Source: CAJWLW01 sp963580095 (GTDB lineage Bacteria > Verrucomicrobiota > Lentisphaeria > JABSQK01 > CAJWLW01). From it: DNA of 29,583 nucleotides. The DNA is taken from the NCBI GenBank assembly GCA_963580095.1, contig CAUZJQ010000016.1, positions 1-29,583 on the forward strand, written 5' to 3'. This document shows positions 15,994 to 23,399 of the stretch, piece by piece (the stretch's first letter is position 1; every line of letters begins with the position of its first letter). The notes below the pieces were generated by a model, which did no database searches, was not told the origin of the DNA, and was given only the letters and a program-made list of their open reading frames with translations. The translations under genes were made by a program, and so were the position numbers.

Positions 15994-16023
15994 TTGACAT
16001 ATCTAAATATATGCTTATGTTAT
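15994..16023 (+). promoter_or_regulatory. Candidate promoter of the multicopper oxidase-ZIP-cupredoxin operon
   Basis: A perfect TTGACA (15994-15999) and TGTTAT (16018-16023) are separated by 18 nt of very AT-rich DNA. TATGTT at 16016 with a 16-nt spacer is an alternative -10. The ATG is about 40 nt downstream. Confidence 0.5.
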
Positions 16024-16063
16024 CTGTTGATGAAGATTATTATCTGTCTATGAAAAGGTCTAT

Positions 16064-17167
16064 ATGGGCGATGAAAAGACAAGTCAGGAAAAACGCAGTA
16101 CCGGTGTGAACCGGCGTGATTTCCTTGCGAGCGGTGGTTTAACTCTGGGCGCTGCGGCACTGGCTTCCAGTTCTCTCAAAGCGCTCGGCTGCGCAGAACC
16201 ATCATGCCAAGGCAAATCAGGAACTGGCGGTCTGCCTATGGACTCGGATATGGGGGTTATCGGTGACTGCACAAGCGGAACTTTGGACCCTGATTTATTC
16301 CTCACCCATTTCGACTGGGGAAAGGTGACAAAGGATTTGGGCGACGGCAAAAAACGGCGTGAGTATACATTTTTTGCCGTTGACAAGGAGATCGAAATCG
16401 CCCCGGGTCTGTTCTTTCCGTCATGGGCCTACACCTCTGAAACGCCCCATGATCAGGACGGCAATCAGATCCCTGGTCCTGGCGGCAGTATCGGTCATGT
16501 ACCCGGTCCAACAATTCGCTGTCGTGAAGGTGATGAGATTTATATCAAATTCATCAACCAGAACAATCATCCCCACACCATTCACTTTCATGGTTACCAT
16601 TCGTCGGAAATGGATGGGTCCATGAAGGATCAATTTGTTTTCCAGAATGAAACTTTCGAGTATGAATTCATGGCGGAGCCCTTCGGGCTGCACCTCTATC
16701 ATTGCCACTCGGTTCCTTTGAAACGGCATATCCACAAGGGGCTCTACGGCACCTATATCATTGACCCGAAGGAAGGGCGTGAACCCGCTCGTGAATTGGT
16801 CATGGTCATGAATGGCTTTGACACCAACTTTGATGGGGACAATGAAATCTATGCGGTGAACAGCGTCGCAAACCATCACATGCGCTACCCCATCAAAGTG
16901 AAAAAAGATGAGCTGGTGAGGATTTATCTGGTCAACACGACGGAATTCGACCCCATCAATTCATTTCATTTGCATGCCAATTTTTTCTATGAGAACCGAA
17001 CCGGCACCAGTATGAAGGCAGAATATTTCACCGACACTGTGATGTTCTGCCAGGGCGAGCGTTCGATTCTCGAGATGCGTTTCCCGAAGACCGGTTTGTA
17101 CATGTTCCACGCCCATCAGAGTGAGTTTGCAGAGCTCGGGTGGATGGGAAATTTTGAGGTCGTTTGA
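16064..17167 (+). CDS. Tat-exported two-domain multicopper oxidase (type C-like)
   Basis: Multicopper oxidases couple one-electron oxidation of a substrate (metal ions or phenols) to reduction of O2 to water. The N-terminus carries a twin-arginine signal, NRRDFL (16-21), plus a hydrophobic stretch ending at Cys43, which could also be lipidated. Two cupredoxin domains follow. All four HxH pairs of a trinuclear centre are present: His174/His176, His213/His215, His302/His304 and His349/His351. The type-1 copper cysteine (Cys214 in YHCH) is only in domain 1; domain 2 has FHAH instead. That is the 'type C' two-domain arrangement, and it differs from NirK, which lacks the full trinuclear set. The AAGG ribosome site is close to ATG 16064. 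The ZIP gene starts 5 nt after its stop, so metal oxidation (Fe or Mn) is the favoured role (inference). Confidence 0.92.
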   Translation: MGDEKTSQEKRSTGVNRRDFLASGGLTLGAAALASSSLKALGCAEPSCQGKSGTGGLPMDSDMGVIGDCTSGTLDPDLFLTHFDWGKVTKDLGDGKKRREYTFFAVDKEIEIAPGLFFPSWAYTSETPHDQDGNQIPGPGGSIGHVPGPTIRCREGDEIYIKFINQNNHPHTIHFHGYHSSEMDGSMKDQFVFQNETFEYEFMAEPFGLHLYHCHSVPLKRHIHKGLYGTYIIDPKEGREPARELVMVMNGFDTNFDGDNEIYAVNSVANHHMRYPIKVKKDELVRIYLVNTTEFDPINSFHLHANFFYENRTGTSMKAEYFTDTVMFCQGERSILEMRFPKTGLYMFHAHQSEFAELGWMGNFEVV

Positions 17168-17172
17168 TTGTC

Positions 17173-18366
17173 ATGAGTGACGAACCAAAAAAATCTGCTA
17201 AAGCCTGGCTCTACGGTCTTTTGCCGATTGCTGTCCTGGGCATCCTTTGCTGCGCCATAGTCAAACTCGGCGACAGGAAAGACCTGTTGCCTACCAAGGT
17301 TCCGCCCATTGAGGAACTGTCGATTCAGCGGATCATCATCAAGCCGCATGGATTCCAGATAGAAGTCATGAACGATGGGCCGGACGAGCTTACCATTGCG
17401 CAAGTGTCAATTGAAGAGGCTTATTGGAGGTTCACCATGGAGCCTGCCGACAAGACCCTGGGGCATCTCGAGCATGGTGTAATTACCATCGTCAATTATC
17501 ACTGGGTGGAAGGAGAAGCCTACGCAATCGGCATTATTTCCCGAAATGGCATTACCTGGGATGCGGAAATTCCTATTGCCTTGGAAACGCCGGTTGCATC
17601 GTCAAAAAACACTTGGTTCTTTATCATCCTCGGGGTGATCATCGGAGTGATCCCCGTTGCCCTTGGACTGCTTTGGTTGCCCGTGCTCCCATATTTGTCC
17701 GATAAGTATCTGCGTTTTCTGTCGGCCTTGACCGTTGGCCTGTTGATCTTTCTCGGGTTGGACACGATGAAGGAAGGTTTCGAGTTCACGGAAGAACTTG
17801 CCGGCAGTTACAATGGTGAAATACTGCTCCTGGGCGTAGGGCTTTTAGTATTTATAGGCCTGATGACGCTGAAGAATGCCGGCAAGGCAATGGTTCTGGA
17901 CGACGGGGGTCGCTCGTTGGCACTGCGTGTGTCCTGTTTGATCGCCCTGGGCATCGGATTGCATAATCTGGGTGAAGGATTGGTTGTCGGCTCCGCATTT
18001 ATTCATGGCGATGTGTCAATGGGGACACGGCTTGTGCTCGGATTTACGCTGCACAACATCACCGAGGGCCTGGCAATCGTTGTTCCTCTGGCAGCATGCA
18101 CGGTTGGGATTTCCCGAATTATCGGCTTGGGGTTGCTCGCCGGTTTGCCAACCATTGCGGGAACCTTAATTGGTGGATTTTCCTTTTCTCAATTGTGGGC
18201 GGTCATTTTCTTCGGTATGGCCGCAGGAGCGATTTTCCAGGTCGTCTGGATCATTTCCAAGGGCCCGTCACTCCGTTCAAGAGACGGCGGAATGGCTCTT
18301 CCGGAAAATTTCATCGGCATTTTTGCCGGCATTGCAATCATGTTCGTAACGGGGTTACTCATCTAA
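17173..18366 (+). CDS. ZIP-family metal transporter with N-terminal extracytoplasmic domain
   Basis: ZIP proteins import divalent metals (Zn, Fe, Mn) down their gradient. The 397-residue protein has a membrane helix at 12-30, then about 100 residues of beta-rich, Ig-like sequence (about 45-140) predicted outside the membrane, then a ZIP core with about eight helices from 147 onward. Both metal-site motifs are visible: HNLGEG (264-269) and HNITEG (294-299). Most bacterial ZIPs lack such an N-terminal domain; here it could dock the oxidase or cupredoxin (inference). The ATG at 17173 lies 5 nt after the oxidase stop; a TTG at 17164 is in frame but overlaps that stop. The cupredoxin follows after 19 nt. 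Confidence 0.92.
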   Translation: MSDEPKKSAKAWLYGLLPIAVLGILCCAIVKLGDRKDLLPTKVPPIEELSIQRIIIKPHGFQIEVMNDGPDELTIAQVSIEEAYWRFTMEPADKTLGHLEHGVITIVNYHWVEGEAYAIGIISRNGITWDAEIPIALETPVASSKNTWFFIILGVIIGVIPVALGLLWLPVLPYLSDKYLRFLSALTVGLLIFLGLDTMKEGFEFTEELAGSYNGEILLLGVGLLVFIGLMTLKNAGKAMVLDDGGRSLALRVSCLIALGIGLHNLGEGLVVGSAFIHGDVSMGTRLVLGFTLHNITEGLAIVVPLAACTVGISRIIGLGLLAGLPTIAGTLIGGFSFSQLWAVIFFGMAAGAIFQVVWIISKGPSLRSRDGGMALPENFIGIFAGIAIMFVTGLLI

Positions 18367-18385
18367 TTCACAAGGCTGGGGTATC

Positions 18386-18823
18386 ATGAAGATCGTCAAA
18401 AATCATCTCTTGAAGGCACTGATCACAACGGCAGTCATTGCTGTCCTGCTTCCACTTTTGGCAGGCAGCCTTAAACAGCCAGAAGCTGTCGTAACTGTCG
18501 TCGTGGTCGCCAAGGATATGAAGTTCAATCAAACGAATCCGACCATATATATCAGACCGGGTACCAAGATACGCCTGATATTACGTAATGAGGATCCCGG
18601 CATGCGCCATGACCTGGTCCTCGAAGCGTTGGGTTTGGAAACACCGATCATCAAAAATGGTGAATCCGCCGTTTTGGAATTCGAGGTGGGGGATGAAGGG
18701 CGGTTTGAATATATCTGTTCCTTGCACCCAGTTTTGATGAAAGGCATTTTAATGGTATCCGATCAAAAATGGGACCAGCGGACTGTCAGTCGGGAACCTA
18801 CTCATTCCAACCAGGAATTCTGA
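18386..18823 (+). CDS. Membrane-anchored cupredoxin (type-1 copper protein)
   Basis: A 145-residue protein with an N-terminal signal/anchor (about 8-27) and one cupredoxin fold. The type-1 copper ligands are complete: His75 (MRHDLV), Cys111, His114 and Met118 (YICSLHPVLMKG). Such proteins carry single electrons in the periplasm. As the third gene of a packed operon with a multicopper oxidase and a ZIP permease, it could accept electrons from, or deliver copper or electrons to, the oxidase. The C-terminal 20 residues are polar and probably disordered. The ATG at 18386 follows a weak GGGG ribosome site. Confidence 0.9.
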   Translation: MKIVKNHLLKALITTAVIAVLLPLLAGSLKQPEAVVTVVVVAKDMKFNQTNPTIYIRPGTKIRLILRNEDPGMRHDLVLEALGLETPIIKNGESAVLEFEVGDEGRFEYICSLHPVLMKGILMVSDQKWDQRTVSREPTHSNQEF

Positions 18824-19123
18824 ATTCAGTAAAATCGAGATAGCAGACAAAGCCAACGCCAGGCGGCGTGGTAACCCCTTGTTAGACAGGCGGCCTTCTC
18901 ACTCCAGGCAGTGCGCACCGCGATAGGTTGTGATTCGCAAGACCGTCAGATCTAACCAGTGCTCGCCGGCAGGATCAGCAGTGAAGATTTCCTTGTATTG
19001 ATATGCCGAATAGGGGGTTTACCTTGGCTCAGAGATTGAGCGAGACAGGTCTGCCGAGACGCCGTCTGGACCGGGCCGATTTTTTACCACCTGCGCAGGG
19101 TAAACGAACAGCGAAAAACGACC
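18824..19123. other. 300-nt region between the cupredoxin and metalloregulator genes
   Basis: It holds a short GC hairpin (ACGCC/GGCGT, 18856-18869) that could end the oxidase-ZIP-cupredoxin transcript, and an interrupted palindrome at 19083-19104 just before the regulator. I see no gene in it. Confidence 0.45.
19083..19104. promoter_or_regulatory. Interrupted palindrome, candidate operator of the metalloregulator gene
   Basis: TTTAC (19083-19087) and GTAAA (19100-19104) flank a perfect CCTGCGCAGG palindrome (19090-19099). It lies 19 nt upstream of the regulator ATG, where an autoregulatory site would be expected. DtxR/MntR proteins bind such dyads as dimers. No experimental or consensus match is claimed. 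Confidence 0.35.
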
Positions 19124-19786
19124 ATGCCTTCTGAAGCAATCGAAGATTATTTGAAAGCGATCTACAAAGCGCAGCAGACCGAAAGCAAGGTCTCCACGTC
19201 GATGCTGGCAAAGCTGATGGAAGTGTCGCCGGCATCGATTACGGCGATGGTTAAAAAGCTTGCGCAGCGGAACCTCGTAACCTACCGCCCGTACCATGGT
19301 GTCAAACTCACGGAACCGGGCCACAAAATCGCTCTTGAGGTCATTCGCCATCATCGCCTGGTGGAACTGTATCTGAAGGAAGCGCTTGGCGTCCCCTGGG
19401 ACCAGGTACACAAAGAGGCGGACAAATGGGAACACGTGCTGTCGGAGGACCTCGAAAAGCGGATCGACAAGATTCTTGGCCATCCGCACTTTGATCCCCA
19501 CGGCGCCCCCATTCCGAGCGCCGATGGTGAACTTTCGACAAAACCGAAGATGACATTGTTGGAGCTCACCCCCGGGAACAGTTCCACCGTCGTCGAGGTC
19601 AACGATCACGACCCCGAGCTGCTGCGCTACCTCACTGGCCTCGGCATTGGCCTGGATACTGAAGTGACAGTGGAACAAATAGAGCCTTTCGACGGCCCAC
19701 TGACCCTGAAGGTAGCCAACCAGCAGCACAGCATCAGCCGTCTCGTGGCGGGCAACATTTTTGTGGCCGACAACAGCGCAGCGTAA
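19124..19786 (+). CDS. DtxR/MntR-family metal-dependent transcriptional regulator with C-terminal SH3-like (FeoA) domain
   Basis: A 220-residue regulator: winged helix (about 1-62), dimerisation and metal-binding helices (about 65-120), an acidic linker and an SH3-like/FeoA domain (about 143-217). The primary-site positions read Asp8, His77, Asp100, Glu103 and His104. Aligned by eye, these match the acidic ligand set of manganese-type MntR (Asp8, His77, Glu99, Glu102, His103) rather than the Met10/Cys102 pair of iron-type DtxR. A manganese-responsive repressor is therefore favoured, although the SH3-like domain is more typical of DtxR/IdeR. The ATG at 19124 is downstream of a dyad. Being next to the ZIP operon suggests it controls it, but the 300-nt gap leaves that open. 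Confidence 0.88.
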   Translation: MPSEAIEDYLKAIYKAQQTESKVSTSMLAKLMEVSPASITAMVKKLAQRNLVTYRPYHGVKLTEPGHKIALEVIRHHRLVELYLKEALGVPWDQVHKEADKWEHVLSEDLEKRIDKILGHPHFDPHGAPIPSADGELSTKPKMTLLELTPGNSSTVVEVNDHDPELLRYLTGLGIGLDTEVTVEQIEPFDGPLTLKVANQQHSISRLVAGNIFVADNSAA

Positions 19787-20298
19787 GAAAGCGTTTCCGA
19801 TCCGTCACCCGCCATCTCCCCCTGATCTCTGCAAACCGTCCGACTGCGATGGACCAATCGCTGCCGTGCGGCAGCCTGATTCTCTGCGATGCGAGCAGAA
19901 GAGAGCTGCCTTAGGGTTCCCCCTCGGCACCGTGGCGGCGCTGGCGTAAAGCAACGGGCCGTCCTGGACGTAGAAAGGTAGACTTCGATGCGGTATATAA
20001 ACGCCGGATTCGCTCAGCGGCATGGAGAGATACCGTGCCCGGCGTTGTGCCAGGAGAACCCTAGCGCGGATGACACGGATATCGCCGATGCGCGGAGCCC
20101 GAACCTGCAGACTGCTGTCGGGATCGAGCATCACCGTATTTGCTCATTCTGGCTCTCCGGCCTTCCGTCTATATCGTAATATTCTTGTACTACGTGTTTA
20201 TAAAAAAAAATTACAGGATGCATGAGTCTCAGAATTCATGCCTGAGCGTTTGCAATTCCATCGCCAGTTCAGCACCTTTCGGTGGAGGGTTGTGATTT
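19787..20298. other. 512-nt intergenic region, no confident gene
   Basis: A 109-codon minus-strand frame spans 19805-20134 (GTG/ATG start). It has no ribosome site or recognisable domain and contains the hairpin at 19856-19881, so I do not call it a gene. The right part (20165-20215) is AT-rich, with a run of nine A after TTTAT. No tRNA-, tmRNA- or RNase P-like core was recognised. Confidence 0.4.
19856..19881 (+). terminator. Candidate terminator after the metalloregulator gene
   Basis: GCTGCC (19860-19865) and GGCAGC (19870-19875) form a 6-bp GC stem with a GTGC loop, extended by AATC/GATT across a 2-nt bulge. It lies 70 nt after the regulator stop. The tail is not T-rich, so it would be a weak intrinsic terminator. 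Confidence 0.4.
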
Positions 20299-20817
20299 AT
20301 GAAAATCGTTCTTATCGGCTACCGCGCCAGCGGCAAATCAACGCTCGGACCGGTGTTGTCGGAACAGCTCGGCTGGCCATTGTACGACGTCGATGGCGAT
20401 ATTCAGGAGCGCTACGGGTGTTCACTGACGGAGGCCTTCAACCGCGGTGCCGAGGCGTACCGCGAAGTCGAAACAGACGTTGTCGAGACTCAGTGCAACC
20501 ATGACCAATGCGTCATCGCGTTCGGCGCCGGCAGCATCCTGCGGCCGCAGAACCAGGCGGCGGCCAGCCGCGATTCACTGATCGTCTACCTGAAACTCGA
20601 TGCAGAGGAATTGTGGCGCCGGGCCAAGGCAGATCCGATTAGCGCCGACACACGCCCGAACTTTCGCGGCGGTGGTCTGCAGGAAGTCGAGGAAATGCTA
20701 CAAGAGCGGGGATCGGTTTACCAAGCCTGCGCCAACCTGACGCTGGACGCAACTGCACCGCCCGAAGTACTGGCCCGCCAGGTTGTCGAGGCTCTCGCAG
20801 GGCAGATGATGAATTAA
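20299..20817 (+). CDS. aroK: Shikimate kinase
   Basis: AroK phosphorylates shikimate with ATP in aromatic amino-acid synthesis. The 172-residue protein has the Walker A loop GYRASGKST (7-15), the DVDGD segment with Asp32 and Asp34, Arg55 in YREVE, and a C-terminal region with the adenine-site arginine set. The usual GGG substrate loop reads GAG here (76-78, FGAGSI), a mild deviation. Length matches the family. The ATG at 20299 is preceded by a GGTGGAGGG-like ribosome site. A different small-molecule kinase of the shikimate/gluconate kinase fold is the main alternative. Confidence 0.85.
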   Translation: MKIVLIGYRASGKSTLGPVLSEQLGWPLYDVDGDIQERYGCSLTEAFNRGAEAYREVETDVVETQCNHDQCVIAFGAGSILRPQNQAAASRDSLIVYLKLDAEELWRRAKADPISADTRPNFRGGGLQEVEEMLQERGSVYQACANLTLDATAPPEVLARQVVEALAGQMMN

Positions 20818-21025
20818 GCGTAAAACGCTCCGGACCGCTGTACCGCAACGACACCCTGCGATAGGCTATGGGTGCCGCCAGCGGGGCACGAGCCGAAGTT
20901 CTCGTTCAGCAGGGACCGGGCAATCAGCGAATACCTGCGAACATATCAAGACGTTCTGGCAGTACCCCATTCGGCATATCCGTAAACTCCGGCTACAGTA
21001 TTCGATTGTTTTAATTCACAAAAAA

Positions 21026-21745
21026 ATGTTGCATATGCGTGCTGTCTTGATCATTACGGGATTGCTGCTGGCCGCCGGCGTTGACGCGCAATTGCAGTTC
21101 GAATCGACCGAGCTGGAATTGCACGGATTGCCGAACGACACCATGCTCAGCGGCGCCTACCAATTCACCAATATAGGCGAAACCGACATCACGGTAAAAA
21201 CCGTCAAAACCACCTGCGGCTGCACCACGACATGGCTGGATAAGAAGACCTACGCACCGGGCGAGAGTGGTGAAATTTTAGCTACTCTCAAGGTGCGCGA
21301 AGGGGTCAATGAGAAAAAGATCATCGTCACGACGGACGAGCCGTCGAAGAAGCCCACGACCCTCGTCATCCGGGGCGTCATTCCGAGGTATGTCGATATC
21401 GATCCTCCCTATGTGAAATGGAATGTGGGTGACACTGCCAAGCGCAAGAAAGTACGTCTCAAGTTCCTCACCGACAACGACATCAACATTACCAGCGTAA
21501 CCGCCAACAGGGACAGCTTCGAGTACGAGTTGCTGACGCTCGAAGCCGGTCGACGGTACGACCTGCTGTTGACACCGAAAAGTACAGAAAAGTCGAGCAG
21601 TACCCAGTTCAGTTTTGCCACCGATTATCCGCCGGACTTACCCTATACCTTCCATGCCAGTGCGCGAGTCGTCCCGACAACCCGAGGTCCGAACAGCCTC
21701 TGGGACCGCTTCCAAACGGCCATGGTCGATTGGATCGCGAGATAG
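21026..21745 (+). CDS. Secreted DUF1573-domain protein
   Basis: DUF1573 proteins are exported, Ig-like beta-sandwich proteins common in Bacteroidota and PVC bacteria; their role is unknown. The 239-residue product has a signal peptide (about 1-21, ending GVDAQ) and the hallmark TTCGCTTTWL (62-71) with Cys64 and Cys66. Two beta-sandwich-like halves follow (about 25-120 and 125-225). Two ATGs are possible, 21026 and 21035; no ribosome site decides between them. Its stop is 2 nt from the serA ATG, so the two are co-transcribed even though one product is exported and the other cytoplasmic. Confidence 0.85.
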   Translation: MLHMRAVLIITGLLLAAGVDAQLQFESTELELHGLPNDTMLSGAYQFTNIGETDITVKTVKTTCGCTTTWLDKKTYAPGESGEILATLKVREGVNEKKIIVTTDEPSKKPTTLVIRGVIPRYVDIDPPYVKWNVGDTAKRKKVRLKFLTDNDINITSVTANRDSFEYELLTLEAGRRYDLLLTPKSTEKSSSTQFSFATDYPPDLPYTFHASARVVPTTRGPNSLWDRFQTAMVDWIAR

Positions 21746-21747
21746 CT

Positions 21748-23322
21748 ATGTCAACCATTCTCATTCCTACCAAACTTGACACGGCAGCTGCCGATATTCT
21801 CCGGGATAACGGCTTCGATGTCGTGCAGGATGCCGACAAAACACTCGATGAACTGGTGCGCGACCACGCCGACGCTACCGGCCTGATCGTCCGCAGCGAA
21901 AAGATCACAGCCGCAGTCATCGACGCATTGCCGAGTCTGAAAGTGGTCGTGCGCGCTGGTGCCGGCTACGACAACATCGACACCAAGCACGCGCGACGCC
22001 AGGGTATCGACGTGATGAACACGCCCGGCGCCAACGCCAACGCCGTCGCCGAGGAAGTCATCGCGCTGGTGCTGGCGGCGTACCGCCACGTGATCCCCGC
22101 CGACGCATCGACGCGTACCGGAGCCTGGGAGAAAAATAAGTTCATGGGCCGCGAGTTGTCGAAGAAGACCGTCGGTATCGTCGGGCTCGGCAATATCGGC
22201 CAGCTCGTTGCGCAACGGCTGGCGGGCTTCGACAACCATATCATTGTGTACGATCCCGTTGTCTCCGCCGACAAGGCGGAGGAGCTGGGCGTAGAGTTGT
22301 GCTCACTGCAGGAGTTGTTTGCCGCAGCCGACATCATAACCTTGCACCTCCCGGAAACAGACGAGACACAGGGCATGATCAACCGCGAGCTGCTGAGCGC
22401 GACCAAGCCCGGCGTCATTTTGATCAACTGCGCCCGGGCCGGCATCGTCAACGAAGATGACGTCCGCGCCATTAAAGCCGATAAAGAACTGATTTTCTGC
22501 ACCGACGTCTATGCCGCGGACGCACCCGGAGAGAAGAGTGTTACAGACATCGCCGACATTATGCTGCCACACCTCGGTGCCAACACCAGCGAAGCAAATC
22601 TCAACGCTGCCCGCCGGGCCGCCGAGCAACTGGTGGCATATATGGAGCGCGGTGTCTGTACGCATGTCGTCAATCGCGCCGTGCCTGAAGGCCTGGACGA
22701 GGGTCACGTCGAGTTGGCCTTTTATCTGGCGAAGGTGGCGCGGCATTATCTCGGGACGGAAACACCGCCGAGCCGTGTCGAGGCGAGTTTTTACGGTGGC
22801 CTGGACGAATATTCCAATTGGCTTCTGGCACCGATCGTCTCCGGCTTGTCGGCCCATTTCGACTCGCTTTTCGATTACCACGACGCCGCGGAATATTTGG
22901 AAGAAAAAGGGATAGTCTACGTAAAGCGCGGCGGGGACGACGGCAAGAAGTACGGCCGTTCGATGACTTTCGATCTGTTCGAAGGCAGCGGCACGACGTT
23001 TTCGAAAGTCAGTGTCCGTGGTACCTTGACGGAATCGAATCCGATGGTGTCACGCATCGACGGTTTCGACAAGTTGTACTTCGATCCGCAGGGCCACAGC
23101 GTCCTTGTCGTCTATAAGGACCGGCCGGGGGTGTTGGCGAAGATCACCGGGGTGATGGCCAAGAACGAGATCAACATCGACGACATGCGTGCGCCGCACG
23201 ATACGAGGACCGGCGAGTCAATGGCAGTGCTGAAAGTGAACCGCCCAGTCTCACAGCTGATGCTCGACGAGATTACTGAAGCCACGGACGCACGCCGGGC
23301 AGTGTACATCGAGATCCGCTAG
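21748..23322 (+). CDS. serA: D-3-phosphoglycerate dehydrogenase, long (ACT-domain) form
   Basis: SerA oxidises 3-phosphoglycerate to phosphohydroxypyruvate, the first step of serine synthesis. The 524-residue length fits the type with an intervening domain and a C-terminal ACT domain. Motifs: GAGYDNID (71-78), the Rossmann loop GLGNIG (146-151), catalytic Arg230 (NCARAGIV), catalytic His275 (LPHLGANT), an ASB-like region (about 310-440) and an ACT domain (about 450-524, VVYKDRPGVLAKITGVM). The usual EEP motif carrying the catalytic glutamate reads AADAP (256-260), so Asp258 or nearby Glu262 must fill that role. The ATG at 21748 is 2 nt after the DUF1573 stop. Confidence 0.95.
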   Translation: MSTILIPTKLDTAAADILRDNGFDVVQDADKTLDELVRDHADATGLIVRSEKITAAVIDALPSLKVVVRAGAGYDNIDTKHARRQGIDVMNTPGANANAVAEEVIALVLAAYRHVIPADASTRTGAWEKNKFMGRELSKKTVGIVGLGNIGQLVAQRLAGFDNHIIVYDPVVSADKAEELGVELCSLQELFAAADIITLHLPETDETQGMINRELLSATKPGVILINCARAGIVNEDDVRAIKADKELIFCTDVYAADAPGEKSVTDIADIMLPHLGANTSEANLNAARRAAEQLVAYMERGVCTHVVNRAVPEGLDEGHVELAFYLAKVARHYLGTETPPSRVEASFYGGLDEYSNWLLAPIVSGLSAHFDSLFDYHDAAEYLEEKGIVYVKRGGDDGKKYGRSMTFDLFEGSGTTFSKVSVRGTLTESNPMVSRIDGFDKLYFDPQGHSVLVVYKDRPGVLAKITGVMAKNEINIDDMRAPHDTRTGESMAVLKVNRPVSQLMLDEITEATDARRAVYIEIR

Positions 23323-23325
23323 TAA

Positions 23326-23347
23326 CAGGGCCCCCTGCCATTTTCTT
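23326..23347 (+). terminator. Weak candidate terminator after serA
   Basis: CAGG/CCTG stem with a GCCC-containing loop (23326-23337), followed by TTTTCTT (23341-23347), between the convergent serA and VWA genes. Confidence 0.3.
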
Positions 23348-23399
23348 GCGTGCATTGCGGCTGAAGCCGGAAATATCGATCTGTTTGAAATCGTTCGAC

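Larger units (their letters stand above)
15469..16063. other. 595-nt intergenic region between divergent lipoprotein and copper-oxidase genes
   Basis: The region becomes clearly AT-rich from about 15860 onward. It holds a possible 47-codon ORF (15797-15940, minus) and a promoter for the copper-oxidase operon. TAATATAATT (15917-15926) and AATTTAATTA (15941-15950) form an imperfect inverted repeat that could be an operator. I see no convincing gene in 15480-15790 and no tRNA or insertion-sequence end. Confidence 0.5.

Noticed and set aside
18925..20995. Shared short words (GCGATAGG-like, and GATATGCCGAAT inverted) at about 18930/20860 and 19000/20970
   Set aside because: Their relative orientations are inconsistent, and 12-nt matches are expected by chance in a window this size; not a flanking repeat.
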